Source of the DNA: Flavobacteriaceae bacterium YJPT1-3
GTDB lineage: Bacteria; Bacteroidota; Bacteroidia; Flavobacteriales; Flavobacteriaceae
NCBI GenBank assembly: GCA_029866965.1
Contig: CP123444.1
Coordinates: 2,335,501 to 2,399,500, forward strand
Direction: 5' to 3'
DNA: 64,000 bases
Below, one piece after another: positions 7,260-16,576 of this stretch (within the stretch, counting starts at the first letter, position 1; each line of letters starts with the position of its first letter). The notes under the pieces were generated by a model. It had not been told where the DNA came from. It saw only the letters and a program-made list of their open reading frames with translations, and ran no database searches. The translations under genes were made by a program, and so were the position numbers.

Positions 7260-8027
7260 ATGTCCATAAAAGGTATCTCACTGCTCCTTCTTTTGGTTTC
7301 ACTCCTGACTTTTCCTTTCAAAAAACAAGAACGCGAGATTACAGAAGAAGGTGTATTTCCTCCGTTTGTACTTATTCAATTATTTACCTCTCAAGGATGC
7401 AGCAGTTGTCCACCGGCAGACAGTCTTTTGTCTGAGGTAGCAGAGCAGTACGAAAGTGATAAGGTGTTCGTCTTGTCCTATCACGTAGATTACTGGGATC
7501 GTCTGTGCTGGAAAGACCCTTTCAGTCAAAAGGCATTTACTGAAAAGCAACAAGACTATGCCGGTTATTTTCATTCTCGGAACATATATACCCCTCAGGT
7601 GGTTGTAAATGGTCAGGATGAGTTTGTGGGCAGCAATCGCTCAGAAATGCGCGCACAAATCAATAAATATAAGTCGGTTAAGGCTCCAGCCTCCTTATCG
7701 ATTGAATCTAAATCCAGAGACCATAATCAATGGATGGTTGAATATGAGCTTGATGGGATGAGTGAAAAAGAGCTTTTTGTAAAAATGGCAGTAGTCGCCA
7801 ACGAACGCACCACCCAGGTGAAGCGAGGAGAGAATAGCAATCGTACCCTAACCAACACCCATGTGGTTCTGCAAGAGATCAGACAGAAAATATCAGACTC
7901 AAAGGGCTCTATTACAATTGGGTTAATTGATGGTCTATTAAACCACAAGAATCTTAAAGTGATTGCCTATGTACAAGGGGAGTCCGGACCCATACTGGCC
8001 GCAGATCAAATTACATGGACAGAATAA
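7260..8027 (+). CDS. DUF1223 domain protein, exported, thioredoxin-like
   Basis: Start chosen at 7260 (MSIKGISLLLLLVSLL), which gives a proper signal peptide; an in-frame ATG at 7215 would overlap the divergent gene. The protein is 255 residues. The motif LIQLFTSQGCSSCPPADSLL (about residues 36-55) has a CxxC typical of DUF1223, a thioredoxin-fold periplasmic family. VLSYHVDYWDRLCWKDPFS and YTPQVVVNGQDEFVGS are further family landmarks. Function is unknown; a redox role is inferred from the CSSC motif. Confidence 0.87.
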   Translation: MSIKGISLLLLLVSLLTFPFKKQEREITEEGVFPPFVLIQLFTSQGCSSCPPADSLLSEVAEQYESDKVFVLSYHVDYWDRLCWKDPFSQKAFTEKQQDYAGYFHSRNIYTPQVVVNGQDEFVGSNRSEMRAQINKYKSVKAPASLSIESKSRDHNQWMVEYELDGMSEKELFVKMAVVANERTTQVKRGENSNRTLTNTHVVLQEIRQKISDSKGSITIGLIDGLLNHKNLKVIAYVQGESGPILAADQITWTE

Positions 8028-8047
8028 ATGTTGTACTTTAAGGAGCG

Positions 8048-8416
8048 ATGGTACGCCTTCGCGAAATACAACCTGTACTCCACGTTAGAGACGTAAAACG
8101 AGCTTTAGCCTATTATGCCCTAATTGGTTTCGACTCTGTTTTCACTGATGATGAAGCCAACCCGCACTATGCCGGAGTGGCTCGAGATGGAATCGAAATT
8201 CACTTGCAATGGCACCACGCCTCAGAGTGGGAGGTCGATATCGATCGGCCTCAGATCAGAATTCTTACGGAAGGCGTAGATGCGCTGTATGAAGAACTTC
8301 AATCTAAGGTAAAGATCAGCTCTGGAGGACAACTGCGCGATACGGCATGGGGTACGCGAGAGTTTGGCATTTACGACCCCGATCAAAATGCATTGATCTT
8401 TTATACCGATAAATAG
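8048..8416 (+). CDS. VOC family (glyoxalase/bleomycin-resistance-like) protein
   Basis: 122 residues forming one vicinal-oxygen-chelate module pair. IQPVLHVRDVKRALAYYALIGF is the first beta-alpha unit, GIEIHLQWHH the strand with a metal-type His and Glu, and WGTREFGIYDPDQNALIFY the second unit ending in the usual Glu/Asp-proline strand. This is the size and pattern of small bleomycin-resistance-like proteins. The actual substrate is unknown. It lies 20 bp after the DUF1223 gene and may be co-transcribed; it ends 2 bp before the convergent lipoprotein gene. Confidence 0.85.
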   Translation: MVRLREIQPVLHVRDVKRALAYYALIGFDSVFTDDEANPHYAGVARDGIEIHLQWHHASEWEVDIDRPQIRILTEGVDALYEELQSKVKISSGGQLRDTAWGTREFGIYDPDQNALIFYTDK

Positions 8417-8418
8417 GC

Positions 8419-9621
8419 TCACTCCTCGATTATATCACTCGCGTTTCTCGCCGCTTCTAATTCTTGGGCGTACAGTTCGCGTCCCAATTGAGCCAAAAAG
8501 GGAATCCCAATGTCTTCATAGGCATAATTATCATCATTGAATACATTATTGGGATTAACGAGTAGGGTTGCAGTAAGTAGAAATTCAATATCATTTTCGA
8601 TATCAGCGATATAGGCCACATCGGTCAGGGTGCCGTAGGCATAACCTACTTTGTTAAAGATTTTCAGGTTATTCGGGATGCGTTCTTGAGTGTCACCATA
8701 GATAAAGAACTTTCCATAACTATCGTAGTATTCCTCGGGGTCGTAGCCTTGCGCTCGAGGAAGTTTCTGCATGGCTCCATAGAGAAACAGAAAAGTCTCA
8801 TCGTCCAGTTGCAGACCTTGCCTGCCCTCATACTGGTCTGGAAAGATCACCCTGCGCATCAAGGCTTCCTGACTACGGATGGGGAAATAATTCTTGTAAG
8901 TAAAATTAAAAGGCGCTTCCACACGCTCGCCCTCGTCCAGATAACCCACTCCCTTTTGGAGTCCGTCGAGCCTAAGTGGTTCAATAGGCTTTGAAGTGTA
9001 ACCGGGTAGGCGAATAGCCGTTTCCTCAGCGCAGGGCAGCGTATCGCAGTGGGGATAGACCAGGATCGCTGCACTTTCTAAACGGTCCGAATTCGCCGTA
9101 CTGAGGCGATGAGCGATACGAACCGGTCCTATACCCAATTCTTCAAGCCGCTTATTGATGGTATCCTGACCCAACCATTCAAAGAGCCGGTTGTATGCGG
9201 CATTATCACTAACCGCAAAAATTGCATTGACATCCTTGCGCACACTACTGACTACACTGTCATTTTCGATACGATAGGGGGTATCTAAGGTAATCATCGT
9301 GTCGCCTATGCTCCGGTTGATCAATTGCTCAAGAGCCAAAATCGCAATGGGAAATTTAACCGTACTCGCCGGATAAAAATACTGAGTGGAATCTACCTGA
9401 TAGCTATAGGTGGTAAGTTCCGGAACTTCTTGCTTAGATCGATCGATCTGCGTGTATAGAATTTGGAGTTCGTAGGTATCCACATCATCCATGACCCTGC
9501 GAATACGCTCGTCACTGGAAGCTAAGGCTTTATCCAACGGGGTCTCCGAAGAGCTACTGCAAGCATTGACGACCGATCCCACAATTATGGTTATTAGTAT
9601 GACAGCGTAAAGGCTCTTCAT
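8419..9621 (-). CDS. Class A beta-lactamase-like serine hydrolase lipoprotein
   Basis: 400 residues. The N-terminus ends in a lipobox (VVNAC, Cys21), so it is a lipoprotein. The penicillin-binding-fold motifs are present in order: STVK (Ser86, Lys89), SDN (138-140), and a KVG-type third motif (KVGYAYG) near residue 330. It is longer than classical class A beta-lactamases (about 290) because of an insertion of ~70 residues after the SDN motif. It could be a peptidase or a peptidoglycan-related enzyme; no claim of antibiotic hydrolysis can be made from sequence. It ends 2 bp from lysA's upstream neighbour arrangement and is probably co-transcribed with lysA. Confidence 0.82.
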   Translation of the reverse strand: MKSLYAVILITIIVGSVVNACSSSSETPLDKALASSDERIRRVMDDVDTYELQILYTQIDRSKQEVPELTTYSYQVDSTQYFYPASTVKFPIAILALEQLINRSIGDTMITLDTPYRIENDSVVSSVRKDVNAIFAVSDNAAYNRLFEWLGQDTINKRLEELGIGPVRIAHRLSTANSDRLESAAILVYPHCDTLPCAEETAIRLPGYTSKPIEPLRLDGLQKGVGYLDEGERVEAPFNFTYKNYFPIRSQEALMRRVIFPDQYEGRQGLQLDDETFLFLYGAMQKLPRAQGYDPEEYYDSYGKFFIYGDTQERIPNNLKIFNKVGYAYGTLTDVAYIADIENDIEFLLTATLLVNPNNVFNDDNYAYEDIGIPFLAQLGRELYAQELEAARNASDIIEE

Positions 9622-9623
9622 GA

Positions 9624-10853
9624 TCAGGAGGTCACCGTAGACTTTTCCAGACTTTTCAGCGGAATTTGATTGTGCAGCAAATCGTCAAAGGTCTCTCGTT
9701 TTCTGATCAGCTGAGCTTCTCCTTCCTGCCACAAAACTTCTGCGGGTCGGTACCTGCTGTTGTAGTTGCTGGCCATGGTAAAGCAATAGGCTCCGGCATT
9801 ACTGAACGCTAATATATCCCCCTCACTAATCTCAGAGATCCTTCGATTGTTGGCAAAAGTGTCCGTCTCACAGATATAACCAACTACCGAGTAAAAGCGC
9901 TCGCGTCCGGAAGGGTTGGTGATGTTCTCGATCTCATGCTGACTGCCGTAAAGCATGGGGCGAATCAGATGATTGAATCCGCTGTCCACTTGTGCGAATA
10001 CCGTGGAGGTCGTTTGTTTGACCACATTGACCTGAACCAGGAATTTACCGGCTTCGCTGACCAAAAATTTACCGGGTTCAAAGGCCAGGGTTAAGGGTTT
10101 GCCGTACGCTTTCGCGAAAGCGTTAAAACGAGCACTAAGTTTTTCACCTAGCTCCTCGATATTAGTCTCTACATCTCCTGACTTGTACGGTACTTTAAAG
10201 CCACTTCCAAAATCGATAAATTCCAAATCGTTGAAGTTGGTGGCTGCCTCAAAGAGGATTTCCGAAGCATAAAGAAATACATCAATATCCAGGATATCAC
10301 TACCCGTATGCATGTGGATCCCGTTGATGGTCATACCCGTATTGGCAACGATACGCAACAGGTGAGGCATTTGATGGATGGAGATCCCAAATTTGCTGTC
10401 GATATGTCCCACCGAAATATTGGTGTTGCCTCCGGCCATAACATGGGGATTGATGCGAATGCACACCGGTATGTGGGGATGTTTAGTACCAAATTGTTCT
10501 AAAATACTAAGGTTGTCTATATTGATCTGTACTCCCAACTGAGCCACCTCTTCGATTTCTTTTAAGGAAACCCCATTGGGCGTATAAATGATCTGCTGAG
10601 GTTCAAAGCCTGCGGCCAGTCCAAGTTTAACTTCTTGTATAGAGACGGTGTCTAAGCCTGCTCCCAGCTGATGCATATACTGCAGCACCGCGATGTTGGA
10701 TAAGGCTTTACATGCGTAATTGATGCGCAATTGTTTGACCTTCTTGAATCCGTCGGTTAGGCGTTTGTACTGCGCTTTAATTTGATCAGCGTTGTACACA
10801 TAGACTGGGCTTCCGTGTTCTTGAGCAATGTTCAAGAGGTCTTGATTGTTCAT
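9624..10853 (-). CDS. lysA: Diaminopimelate decarboxylase
   Basis: 409 residues, PLP-dependent, fold type III; converts meso-diaminopimelate to L-lysine in the cytosol. The PLP lysine is in YACKALSN (Lys49). HMHTGSDI, EPGKFLV and GYICETDTFA are the expected phosphate-binding and substrate-side motifs. The length fits LysA. The stop is 2 bp from the start of the beta-lactamase-like lipoprotein, suggesting one transcript. A 14-bp palindrome copy at 10108-10121 is read here as AFAKA in a surface helix (NAFAKAYGKP). Confidence 0.94.
   Translation of the reverse strand: MNNQDLLNIAQEHGSPVYVYNADQIKAQYKRLTDGFKKVKQLRINYACKALSNIAVLQYMHQLGAGLDTVSIQEVKLGLAAGFEPQQIIYTPNGVSLKEIEEVAQLGVQINIDNLSILEQFGTKHPHIPVCIRINPHVMAGGNTNISVGHIDSKFGISIHQMPHLLRIVANTGMTINGIHMHTGSDILDIDVFLYASEILFEAATNFNDLEFIDFGSGFKVPYKSGDVETNIEELGEKLSARFNAFAKAYGKPLTLAFEPGKFLVSEAGKFLVQVNVVKQTTSTVFAQVDSGFNHLIRPMLYGSQHEIENITNPSGRERFYSVVGYICETDTFANNRRISEISEGDILAFSNAGAYCFTMASNYNSRYRPAEVLWQEGEAQLIRKRETFDDLLHNQIPLKSLEKSTVTS
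10108..10121. repeat. GCTTTCGCGAAAGC palindrome, copy 2
   Basis: Perfect copy inside lysA, extended to 16 bp by flanking C and G (10107-10122). Read as AFAKA. Confidence 0.9.
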
Positions 10854-11005
10854 TTTTATTCAATTAAATTTTAAGCCTACTAAATTAAAAGAGAAAAGCC
10901 ATTTAGAGGCTTAAATTCTCATAAAATACGGTCTGATCGGCCTAGAATTGGGAAAAGTTTAAAAAAGAAGGCTCTTTTATTCATTATTTTTGTAAAAAAC
11001 AGACT

Positions 11006-11659
11006 ATGACTTCCACGCTTGCCATGTTTCCGTTAGAATTGGTCGTCTTCCCAGGCGAACAACTGGCGCTGCATATTTTTGAAGACCGCTACCAGCAACT
11101 CATTCACGATTGTGAACATGAGCAGATTACCTTTGGTATCCCGGCCTACATCAATAAAAAAATGCTGTATGGTACGGAAGTCTCTCTGGTTAGCGTAGAA
11201 AAGCGCTACGACACCGGCGCCTGCGATATCATTTGTCAAGGGGAAAAAGTATTCCGCATTCAATCGTTCTTTAATCAGTGGGGAGAAAAACTCTACGCAG
11301 GAGCAGAGATTTCCTTCATGACCGATATTCAAAACGGGAGTTACGGACAAAAAGAGCAATTTCTAGGATTGGTATTTGAACTTTACGACGCTTTGGATGT
11401 CAACTTGCCGAAAATTGATCCTCGCGCTATAGACAGCTTCATTGTGGCTCATAAAATTGGACTCTCTCTAGAGCAGGAATTACAGCTGCTCAAAATTCCA
11501 TCAGAAAAAGATCGCTTTGACTTTCTGATTGAACATCTCAAAGAAACCATTCCGGTAGTAAGAAAGATCAATCGTACGAAGGAATTGATCAAGTTAAACG
11601 GGCACTTTAAGAATTTTGATCCGCTCGATTTTGAAGAGTATACGCTGGGGGATCTCTAG
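11006..11659 (+). CDS. Lon protease N-terminal-like (LON substrate-binding) domain protein
   Basis: 217 residues that begin at once with the LON-N signature (AMFPLELVVFPGEQLALHIFEDRYQQLI). FGIPAYINKKMLYGTEV and CDIICQGEKVFRI continue the PUA-like barrel, and a helical C-terminal half follows. No AAA or Ser-Lys protease domain is present, so it is a stand-alone domain protein as found across Bacteroidota; the role is unproven. A perfect -7 element (TATTTTTG, 10985-10992) precedes it and would give a leader of only about 8 nt. Confidence 0.87.
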   Translation: MTSTLAMFPLELVVFPGEQLALHIFEDRYQQLIHDCEHEQITFGIPAYINKKMLYGTEVSLVSVEKRYDTGACDIICQGEKVFRIQSFFNQWGEKLYAGAEISFMTDIQNGSYGQKEQFLGLVFELYDALDVNLPKIDPRAIDSFIVAHKIGLSLEQELQLLKIPSEKDRFDFLIEHLKETIPVVRKINRTKELIKLNGHFKNFDPLDFEEYTLGDL

Positions 11660-11801
11660 CAGCTCAGTTCTAGCCTACCCGCTTAACCTTATTCTGTGAT
11701 TACGAGGCGACCTCACCAGAATTCTATGGATAAATTACTAGTCGAAACGTCTCCATTTTGTTACTTTTACACCACTTTTTAAGAAATAACGCAAAGGCAA
11801 T

Positions 11802-12992
11802 ATGAATTTACACGAATACCAGGGAAAAGAAATTTTAAGCAGTTTTGGAGTACGCATTCAGCGCGGGCACGTAGCGACTACACCTCAAGAAGCTGTTGAT
11901 GCAGCTAAAAAGCTTACGGAAGAGACCGGAACCGGATGGCATGTCATTAAAGCACAAGTGCACGCAGGTGGACGTGGAAAAGGCGGAGGCGTTAAATTAG
12001 CCAAAAACATTCAACAAGTGGAAGAGATCGCTGATTCCATAATCGGTATGAATCTGGTGACCCCACAAACTTCTGCGGAGGGAAAAAAAGTACATCAGGT
12101 ATTAGTCGCAGAAGATGTTTACTATCCTGGAGATCACGAGCCCGAAGAATATTATATGAGTGTTTTGCTCAATAGAAGTACAGGTAAGAATATGATCATG
12201 TATTCTACAGAAGGAGGAATGGATATTGAAGAAGTGGCAGAGAAAACGCCGCATTTGATCTTCCATGAAGAAATTGATCCTGCTGCTGGATTGCTCCCTT
12301 TTCAAACGCGCCGAATAGCCTTCAATTTAGGCTTGAGCGGAAACGCGTTTAAAGAAATGACCAAATTTGTAAATGCATTGTATACGGCTTATGTCGAGTC
12401 TGACTCTTCCTTGTTTGAGATTAATCCGGTCTTGAAGACCAGTGATGAGAAAATCATGGCAGTGGACTGCAAGATGTCTCTAGACGACAATGCCTTGTTT
12501 AGACATAAAGATTATCTCGCCATGCGCGACCTCCGCGAAGAGAACCCTGTGGAAGTAGAAGCTAAAGCTGCCGGCTTAAACTACGTTGACCTTGATGGAA
12601 ATGTAGGTTGCATGGTTAACGGAGCAGGTTTGGCTATGGCCACCATGGACCTGATCAAGCAGGCCGGAGGAGATCCCGCCAACTTTTTGGATGTTGGAGG
12701 TACGGCAGATGCGGAACGCGTAGAAACCGCTTTCCAGCTGATCCTCAAAGATCCCAACGTAAAAGCTATTCTCGTTAATATTTTTGGTGGTATCGTTCGC
12801 TGCGATCGAGTGGCGCAAGGAATTGTCGATGCCTATAAAAATATGGGAAACATCAATGTGCCCATCATCGTGCGTCTACAAGGTACCAATGCCGATTTGG
12901 CTAAGGAGCTCATTGACAACAGTGGACTTGATGTGCAGAGCGCTATAGAGTTCCAAGAAGCTGCAGATAAAGTACAGGCAGTATTGAGTTAG
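11802..12992 (+). CDS. sucC: Succinate-CoA ligase, beta subunit
   Basis: 396 residues, full length for SucC. ATP-grasp domain with the nucleotide loop HAGGRGKGGGVKL near residue 50, metal-binding FEINPV near residue 210, and the C-terminal ligase-CoA domain with GGIVRCD. The enzyme makes ATP or GTP from succinyl-CoA in the TCA cycle, together with the alpha subunit SucD. sucD is not adjacent in this window, which is common in flavobacteria. A strong terminator follows, so the gene is probably monocistronic. Confidence 0.97.
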   Translation: MNLHEYQGKEILSSFGVRIQRGHVATTPQEAVDAAKKLTEETGTGWHVIKAQVHAGGRGKGGGVKLAKNIQQVEEIADSIIGMNLVTPQTSAEGKKVHQVLVAEDVYYPGDHEPEEYYMSVLLNRSTGKNMIMYSTEGGMDIEEVAEKTPHLIFHEEIDPAAGLLPFQTRRIAFNLGLSGNAFKEMTKFVNALYTAYVESDSSLFEINPVLKTSDEKIMAVDCKMSLDDNALFRHKDYLAMRDLREENPVEVEAKAAGLNYVDLDGNVGCMVNGAGLAMATMDLIKQAGGDPANFLDVGGTADAERVETAFQLILKDPNVKAILVNIFGGIVRCDRVAQGIVDAYKNMGNINVPIIVRLQGTNADLAKELIDNSGLDVQSAIEFQEAADKVQAVLS

Positions 12993-13016
12993 ACAAGGAC
13001 TGACTGCTTTTAAAAT

Positions 13017-13047
13017 AAAAACCGCCTTTGTAAAGGGCGGTTTTTTT
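13017..13047 (+). terminator. Terminator after sucC
   Basis: Stem AACCGCCTTT/AAGGGCGGTT with a three-base loop and a seven-T run. Confidence 0.88.
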
Positions 13048-13175
13048 ATGGATGTTTATTAAAGATTGATTTTCAAGGACTTAAATGTTAAATATTTGTA
13101 AATATTGGATTTTACTGTAACGATTGAGGGGAGCCACTCGTCTTTTAAATGAACATCAATCTAAATCGAATATTT

Positions 13176-13517
13176 ATGAAAACAATCAAAACCGTACTTG
13201 TTGCTTTAGCATTTATTGCAACAGGAGTACTTTCAGCAAGTACTATCACAACCAAAGCTGAGAAACCAACGACCATTTCCGAAAAAATAGGCCAATTATT
13301 AGAGGCGCCTAATTTTGAAGTGGAGAAGGAAATGACCGCAGCAGTTACCTTCGTGGTCAATGATCAAGACGAAATCGTAGTACTTACTATCGATACCGAT
13401 GACGAGTTTGTAGCCAGATATATTAAATCTCGCTTAAACTATAAGAAATTAGACGCGTCTGCGAACAAGGGTGAGCAATTTACCGTTCCGGTACGTATTG
13501 TTCCTGAGGAGGCGTAA
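13176..13517 (+). CDS. Small exported protein of unknown function
   Basis: Start set at ATG 13176 (MKTIKTVLVALAFIATGVLS) because it opens a normal signal peptide; the ATG at 13149 adds nine residues that fit no signal. The mature part is about 90 residues, beta-rich and acidic (VTFVVNDQDEIVVLTIDTDD), ending in FTVPVRIVPEEA. The pattern is common in flavobacterial secreted proteins, but I know no function. Single gene between two terminators. Confidence 0.75.
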   Translation: MKTIKTVLVALAFIATGVLSASTITTKAEKPTTISEKIGQLLEAPNFEVEKEMTAAVTFVVNDQDEIVVLTIDTDDEFVARYIKSRLNYKKLDASANKGEQFTVPVRIVPEEA

Positions 13518-13546
13518 CACCTGATCAATCAAACAATAATCTTGTT

Positions 13547-13849
13547 TTAAGAACCCGGTTTTTTCAAGCCGGGTTTTTTTATGTGCTGCCTTTGAGTGCC
13601 TGGTTTTTTTGAGGCTGTTTTAGGAGGCATTGGTCCGCGCAGATGAATAACTAAACCATTCAGGAAATTTCGTAACACCTGATCTCCGCATTCCATGTAT
13701 TTGGGATGAGTCTCCTTTCTGAAGAATGCGCCCAATTCGCTTTTGGAGATGGCAAAATCTGCCTTCGCTAAGATGGCGACGATATCGTCATCACGGAGTT
13801 TAAGCGCCACTCTTAATTTTTTGAAAATGTCATTATTTGTCAAAGCCAT
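13547..13849 (-). CDS. DUF1456 (YehS-like) protein
   Basis: 100 residues. The first ~70 form one DUF1456 module: NNDIFKKLRVALKLRDDDIV, then ISKSELGAFFRKETHPKYMECGDQVLRNFLNGLVIHLRG. Enterobacterial YehS carries two such modules; the single-module form is usual in flavobacteria. The family has no established activity. The C-terminal tail is a low-complexity Lys-Pro-Gly run, and its last codons are themselves the hairpin of the shared terminator at 13551-13580. Confidence 0.85.
   Translation of the reverse strand: MALTNNDIFKKLRVALKLRDDDIVAILAKADFAISKSELGAFFRKETHPKYMECGDQVLRNFLNGLVIHLRGPMPPKTASKKPGTQRQHIKKPGLKKPGS
13551..13580. terminator. Shared bidirectional terminator inside a coding end
   Basis: AACCCGG (13552-13558) pairs with CCGGGTT (13569-13575) and has T runs on both strands. 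It ends the 13176 gene and overlaps the last codons of the DUF1456 gene, where it is translated as KKPG repeats. Confidence 0.8.
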
Positions 13850-14002
13850 GAGGCAAAGTTACGCGAAGCATAAATGTCACATAACCGACAATATGGCAGT
13901 ATATTTAAAAAATAAAATGCCATTATGACGTAAATCTGTTATGGTATTTTTTTTGACTATTAGGTATAAAAACAAGGAAGTTTAATTAAAAAATTAGGAG
14001 AT

Positions 14003-14443
14003 ATGAGTTTAGTAAAAAGAAATCAGGACAATTGGCTACCATCAATTTTTGACGATATGTTTAAAACGGATTGGTTAGGAGGAACGACGAATGTCAACAG
14101 TATAGGCGTGAGTATTCCTGCAGTAAACATCATTGAAAATGACGACGATTTTAAGGTCGAAGTTGCTGCTCCGGGAATGTCTAAAGAAGACTTTAATATT
14201 GAATTAGACAACGACATGCTGACCATCGCGGTAGAAAAGCAAGAAAACAACGAGCATAGTGAAAAAGATCGCTACACACGGCGCGAGTTCAGCTACACGC
14301 ATTTTAAGCGTGCCTTCAGCTTACCCGAAACCGTGAAAAGTGAAGACATTGCCGCCAAATACGAAGATGGTGTGCTACGAATTACCTTGCCCAAACGTGA
14401 AGAGGCCAAGGTTCAGGCGAAGCGTTTGATCGACGTTTCATAG
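14003..14443 (+). CDS. Small heat-shock protein, Hsp20 family
   Basis: 146 residues. A short N-terminal arm (DNWLPSIFDDMF) is followed by the alpha-crystallin domain, about residues 40-135 (PAVNIIENDDDFKVEVAAPGMSKEDF, then DGVLRITLPK). It is an ATP-independent holdase that keeps unfolding proteins soluble in the cytosol. Monocistronic, with a strong terminator. No CIRCE-type element was seen upstream. Confidence 0.94.
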   Translation: MSLVKRNQDNWLPSIFDDMFKTDWLGGTTNVNSIGVSIPAVNIIENDDDFKVEVAAPGMSKEDFNIELDNDMLTIAVEKQENNEHSEKDRYTRREFSYTHFKRAFSLPETVKSEDIAAKYEDGVLRITLPKREEAKVQAKRLIDVS

Positions 14444-14466
14444 ATTGATTGGTTGGTTTTAAGTGG

Positions 14467-14498
14467 AAAACGCCCCTTTATGGGGCGTTTTCGTTTTT
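14467..14498 (+). terminator. Terminator after hsp20
   Basis: Stem AAAACGCCCC/GGGGCGTTTT with a five-base loop, followed by T-rich DNA. Confidence 0.88.
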
Positions 14499-14513
14499 AT
14501 AATTTGCAGGAGT

Positions 14514-16451
14514 TTATTCCTCGACATCCATCTCTAGTTCTTGCTCTGTAGGTACATCAGCATCCTCCGATGCTCCCTTCAGGTACTTGTCTAAGAACTT
14601 CAGGGTCCGTTCATAGGCTTCAATCTGATTCTCCTTTTTTACGAAACCATGACCTTCATCTTCAAATAGCACGTATTCTACCGGCACTCCATTTTGACGT
14701 GCTCCTTCCACGATTTCGTCGCTTTCCACTTTGAGTACGCGTGGGTCTTGAGCCCCCTGAAGTACAATCAAAGGTTTGGTTATTTTATCGGTATGAAAGA
14801 GAGGAGAGATCTGCTTCAATCTTATGGAATCTGACGTGTATGGATTTCCCATTTCTTCGTAAAGGGCATCCTTAAACGATTCCCACCAGGGCGGAATACT
14901 TTTTAAAGTCCGCATCCAATTAGTAACTCCAAATAAATTCACGCCTACATCAAATTCTTCCGGCGCACTCGTTAGGGCAGCCATGGTCATAAATCCGCCA
15001 TAAGATCCTCCAATGATTCCAATTTTATCAGCATCGATCTGAGGCTGAGTCGCCAACCAGTCTTTTCCGGCAATCACATCCTTAAGGTCTTTATCTCCAT
15101 GGTTCTGATCGTCCATGCGGTAAAATGTCTTACCATAACCACTACTACCGCGATTATTGACGGCCAATACTGCATAACCATGATTGACCAGGTATTGAAT
15201 GACTGCACTGAAACCTCTTCTCGACTGCCCTCCGGGCCCACCATGTACCCAAACCAAAGCCGGAACTTTTTCCTCAGCGCTGGCTTGCTTTGGTAGATAA
15301 TAGATCGCTGGTATTTCCAGGCCGTCAAAAGAAGGATAACGAACCACTTCAGCTTCGACAAGATGCTCCTCGTCGATGTCTTCATTGAGCGTATCCGTAA
15401 TGGGCGTCAGGTTTTTAGACTGCAGATCATAGACGTACATATTGGTGGGCATATTGGAGCCACCTACACGAATAATGGCCTTGGTTTCGTCAGGCGAAAA
15501 GGAGAAGTCCACGATCTCTTTACCTTCGAAACTTGGAAGATCCAGTGTTTGTCCACTGGCAACTTCCTTCACCTCAATGACATTTTTGGCCTCTTCATTA
15601 GAGAACGTGATGCTGTAGGTCCCTTGGCGGCTTAAGCCGAATCCTACAATATCCCAATCTTTGGAAGCGACCACGCTACGTTCACCCGTAGCCAGATCAT
15701 AAGCCATGAGACGAGCGAATTCACTACCAGCATCGGTGGTATAATACAGGGTTTTCCCATCCTTTGAAAAATCCTGAGCCTGATTGGCACTTTGTTCCGT
15801 ATTCACTTTGGTTTCGGCACCACTGCTTAAATCGATCAAAAAGAGATCAGAGTCATTCGTATTGATGGCCTTAGAAACAGCCAGGTATTTTTCATCATCG
15901 CTCAAGGGTCCCAGATCATAGGCCTTAGTGTTGTTATAGAGTAGTTCCGGCTCAAACCCTTCCGTATCCATAGCGTAGAGATCCATTTGTTTGCCGTTCT
16001 GCTTATTACTCAGATAATAAAAGCCGGTATTGTTCTTATTCCAGCCGCGAAATAACGCCCGGCCTTCTGCACTGGTCAATCGGCGAACTTCTTCTCCGTC
16101 CTTCATGTAGATCTTATAGATTTCATCTCCATTCCCGTCCATATCAAACAAGATGCGCTCGTCATTAGGAAAATAGGATAAGGCAAAAACAGAGGCGCTA
16201 TCCGATTGGGTCACCGGACTGAATTCACCCCCTTCAGCGGGAACGGTGTATAGATTGTAAATCCCGCTACGGTTGCTGTGCACAAGCACCTTGGTATTAT
16301 CGGGAGAAAAGCTGGCTCCACCTACTGCTTCATTATCCATGAATTGTTCAATGGTATAGGTTTTTAAGGCCGTCTCCTCTTCGGGATTGGACTCGGTTTT
16401 ACAACTGATCAGCAGCAAAGTCACTCCCAGATACAGACATAGATTTTTCAT
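14514..16451 (-). CDS. S9 family (prolyl oligopeptidase/DPP-type) peptidase, lipoprotein
   Basis: Start placed at ATG 16451, giving 645 residues and a lipobox (LLLISC, Cys17); the longer reading from 16559 has no signal. Residues ~30-360 are WD-like propeller repeats (SFSPDNTKVLV, SYFPNDERILF, SFSPDETKAII). The hydrolase domain follows with GGSYGG (Ser483), QGAQDP (Asp569) and DEGHGF (His601), a complete triad. It probably trims peptides in the periplasm or at the cell surface. Monocistronic, 125 bp from the next gene on this strand. Confidence 0.92.
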   Translation of the reverse strand: MKNLCLYLGVTLLLISCKTESNPEEETALKTYTIEQFMDNEAVGGASFSPDNTKVLVHSNRSGIYNLYTVPAEGGEFSPVTQSDSASVFALSYFPNDERILFDMDGNGDEIYKIYMKDGEEVRRLTSAEGRALFRGWNKNNTGFYYLSNKQNGKQMDLYAMDTEGFEPELLYNNTKAYDLGPLSDDEKYLAVSKAINTNDSDLFLIDLSSGAETKVNTEQSANQAQDFSKDGKTLYYTTDAGSEFARLMAYDLATGERSVVASKDWDIVGFGLSRQGTYSITFSNEEAKNVIEVKEVASGQTLDLPSFEGKEIVDFSFSPDETKAIIRVGGSNMPTNMYVYDLQSKNLTPITDTLNEDIDEEHLVEAEVVRYPSFDGLEIPAIYYLPKQASAEEKVPALVWVHGGPGGQSRRGFSAVIQYLVNHGYAVLAVNNRGSSGYGKTFYRMDDQNHGDKDLKDVIAGKDWLATQPQIDADKIGIIGGSYGGFMTMAALTSAPEEFDVGVNLFGVTNWMRTLKSIPPWWESFKDALYEEMGNPYTSDSIRLKQISPLFHTDKITKPLIVLQGAQDPRVLKVESDEIVEGARQNGVPVEYVLFEDEGHGFVKKENQIEAYERTLKFLDKYLKGASEDADVPTEQELEMDVEE

Positions 16452-16576
16452 ACGATTATTGGTTGATTGTTGAAGGTTGAAGATACAGAAATTGAACGGC
16501 TTACGAAAGACCCTTTTTTCTCGATAGCCCTTCATAGGCAAGGTTACGAACGCAGACAATCAAGGCGCTCATAAGC

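Noticed and set aside
8419-9621. True antibiotic-resistance beta-lactamase
   Set aside because: The protein is a long lipoprotein with a large insertion; the fold alone does not show antibiotic hydrolysis.
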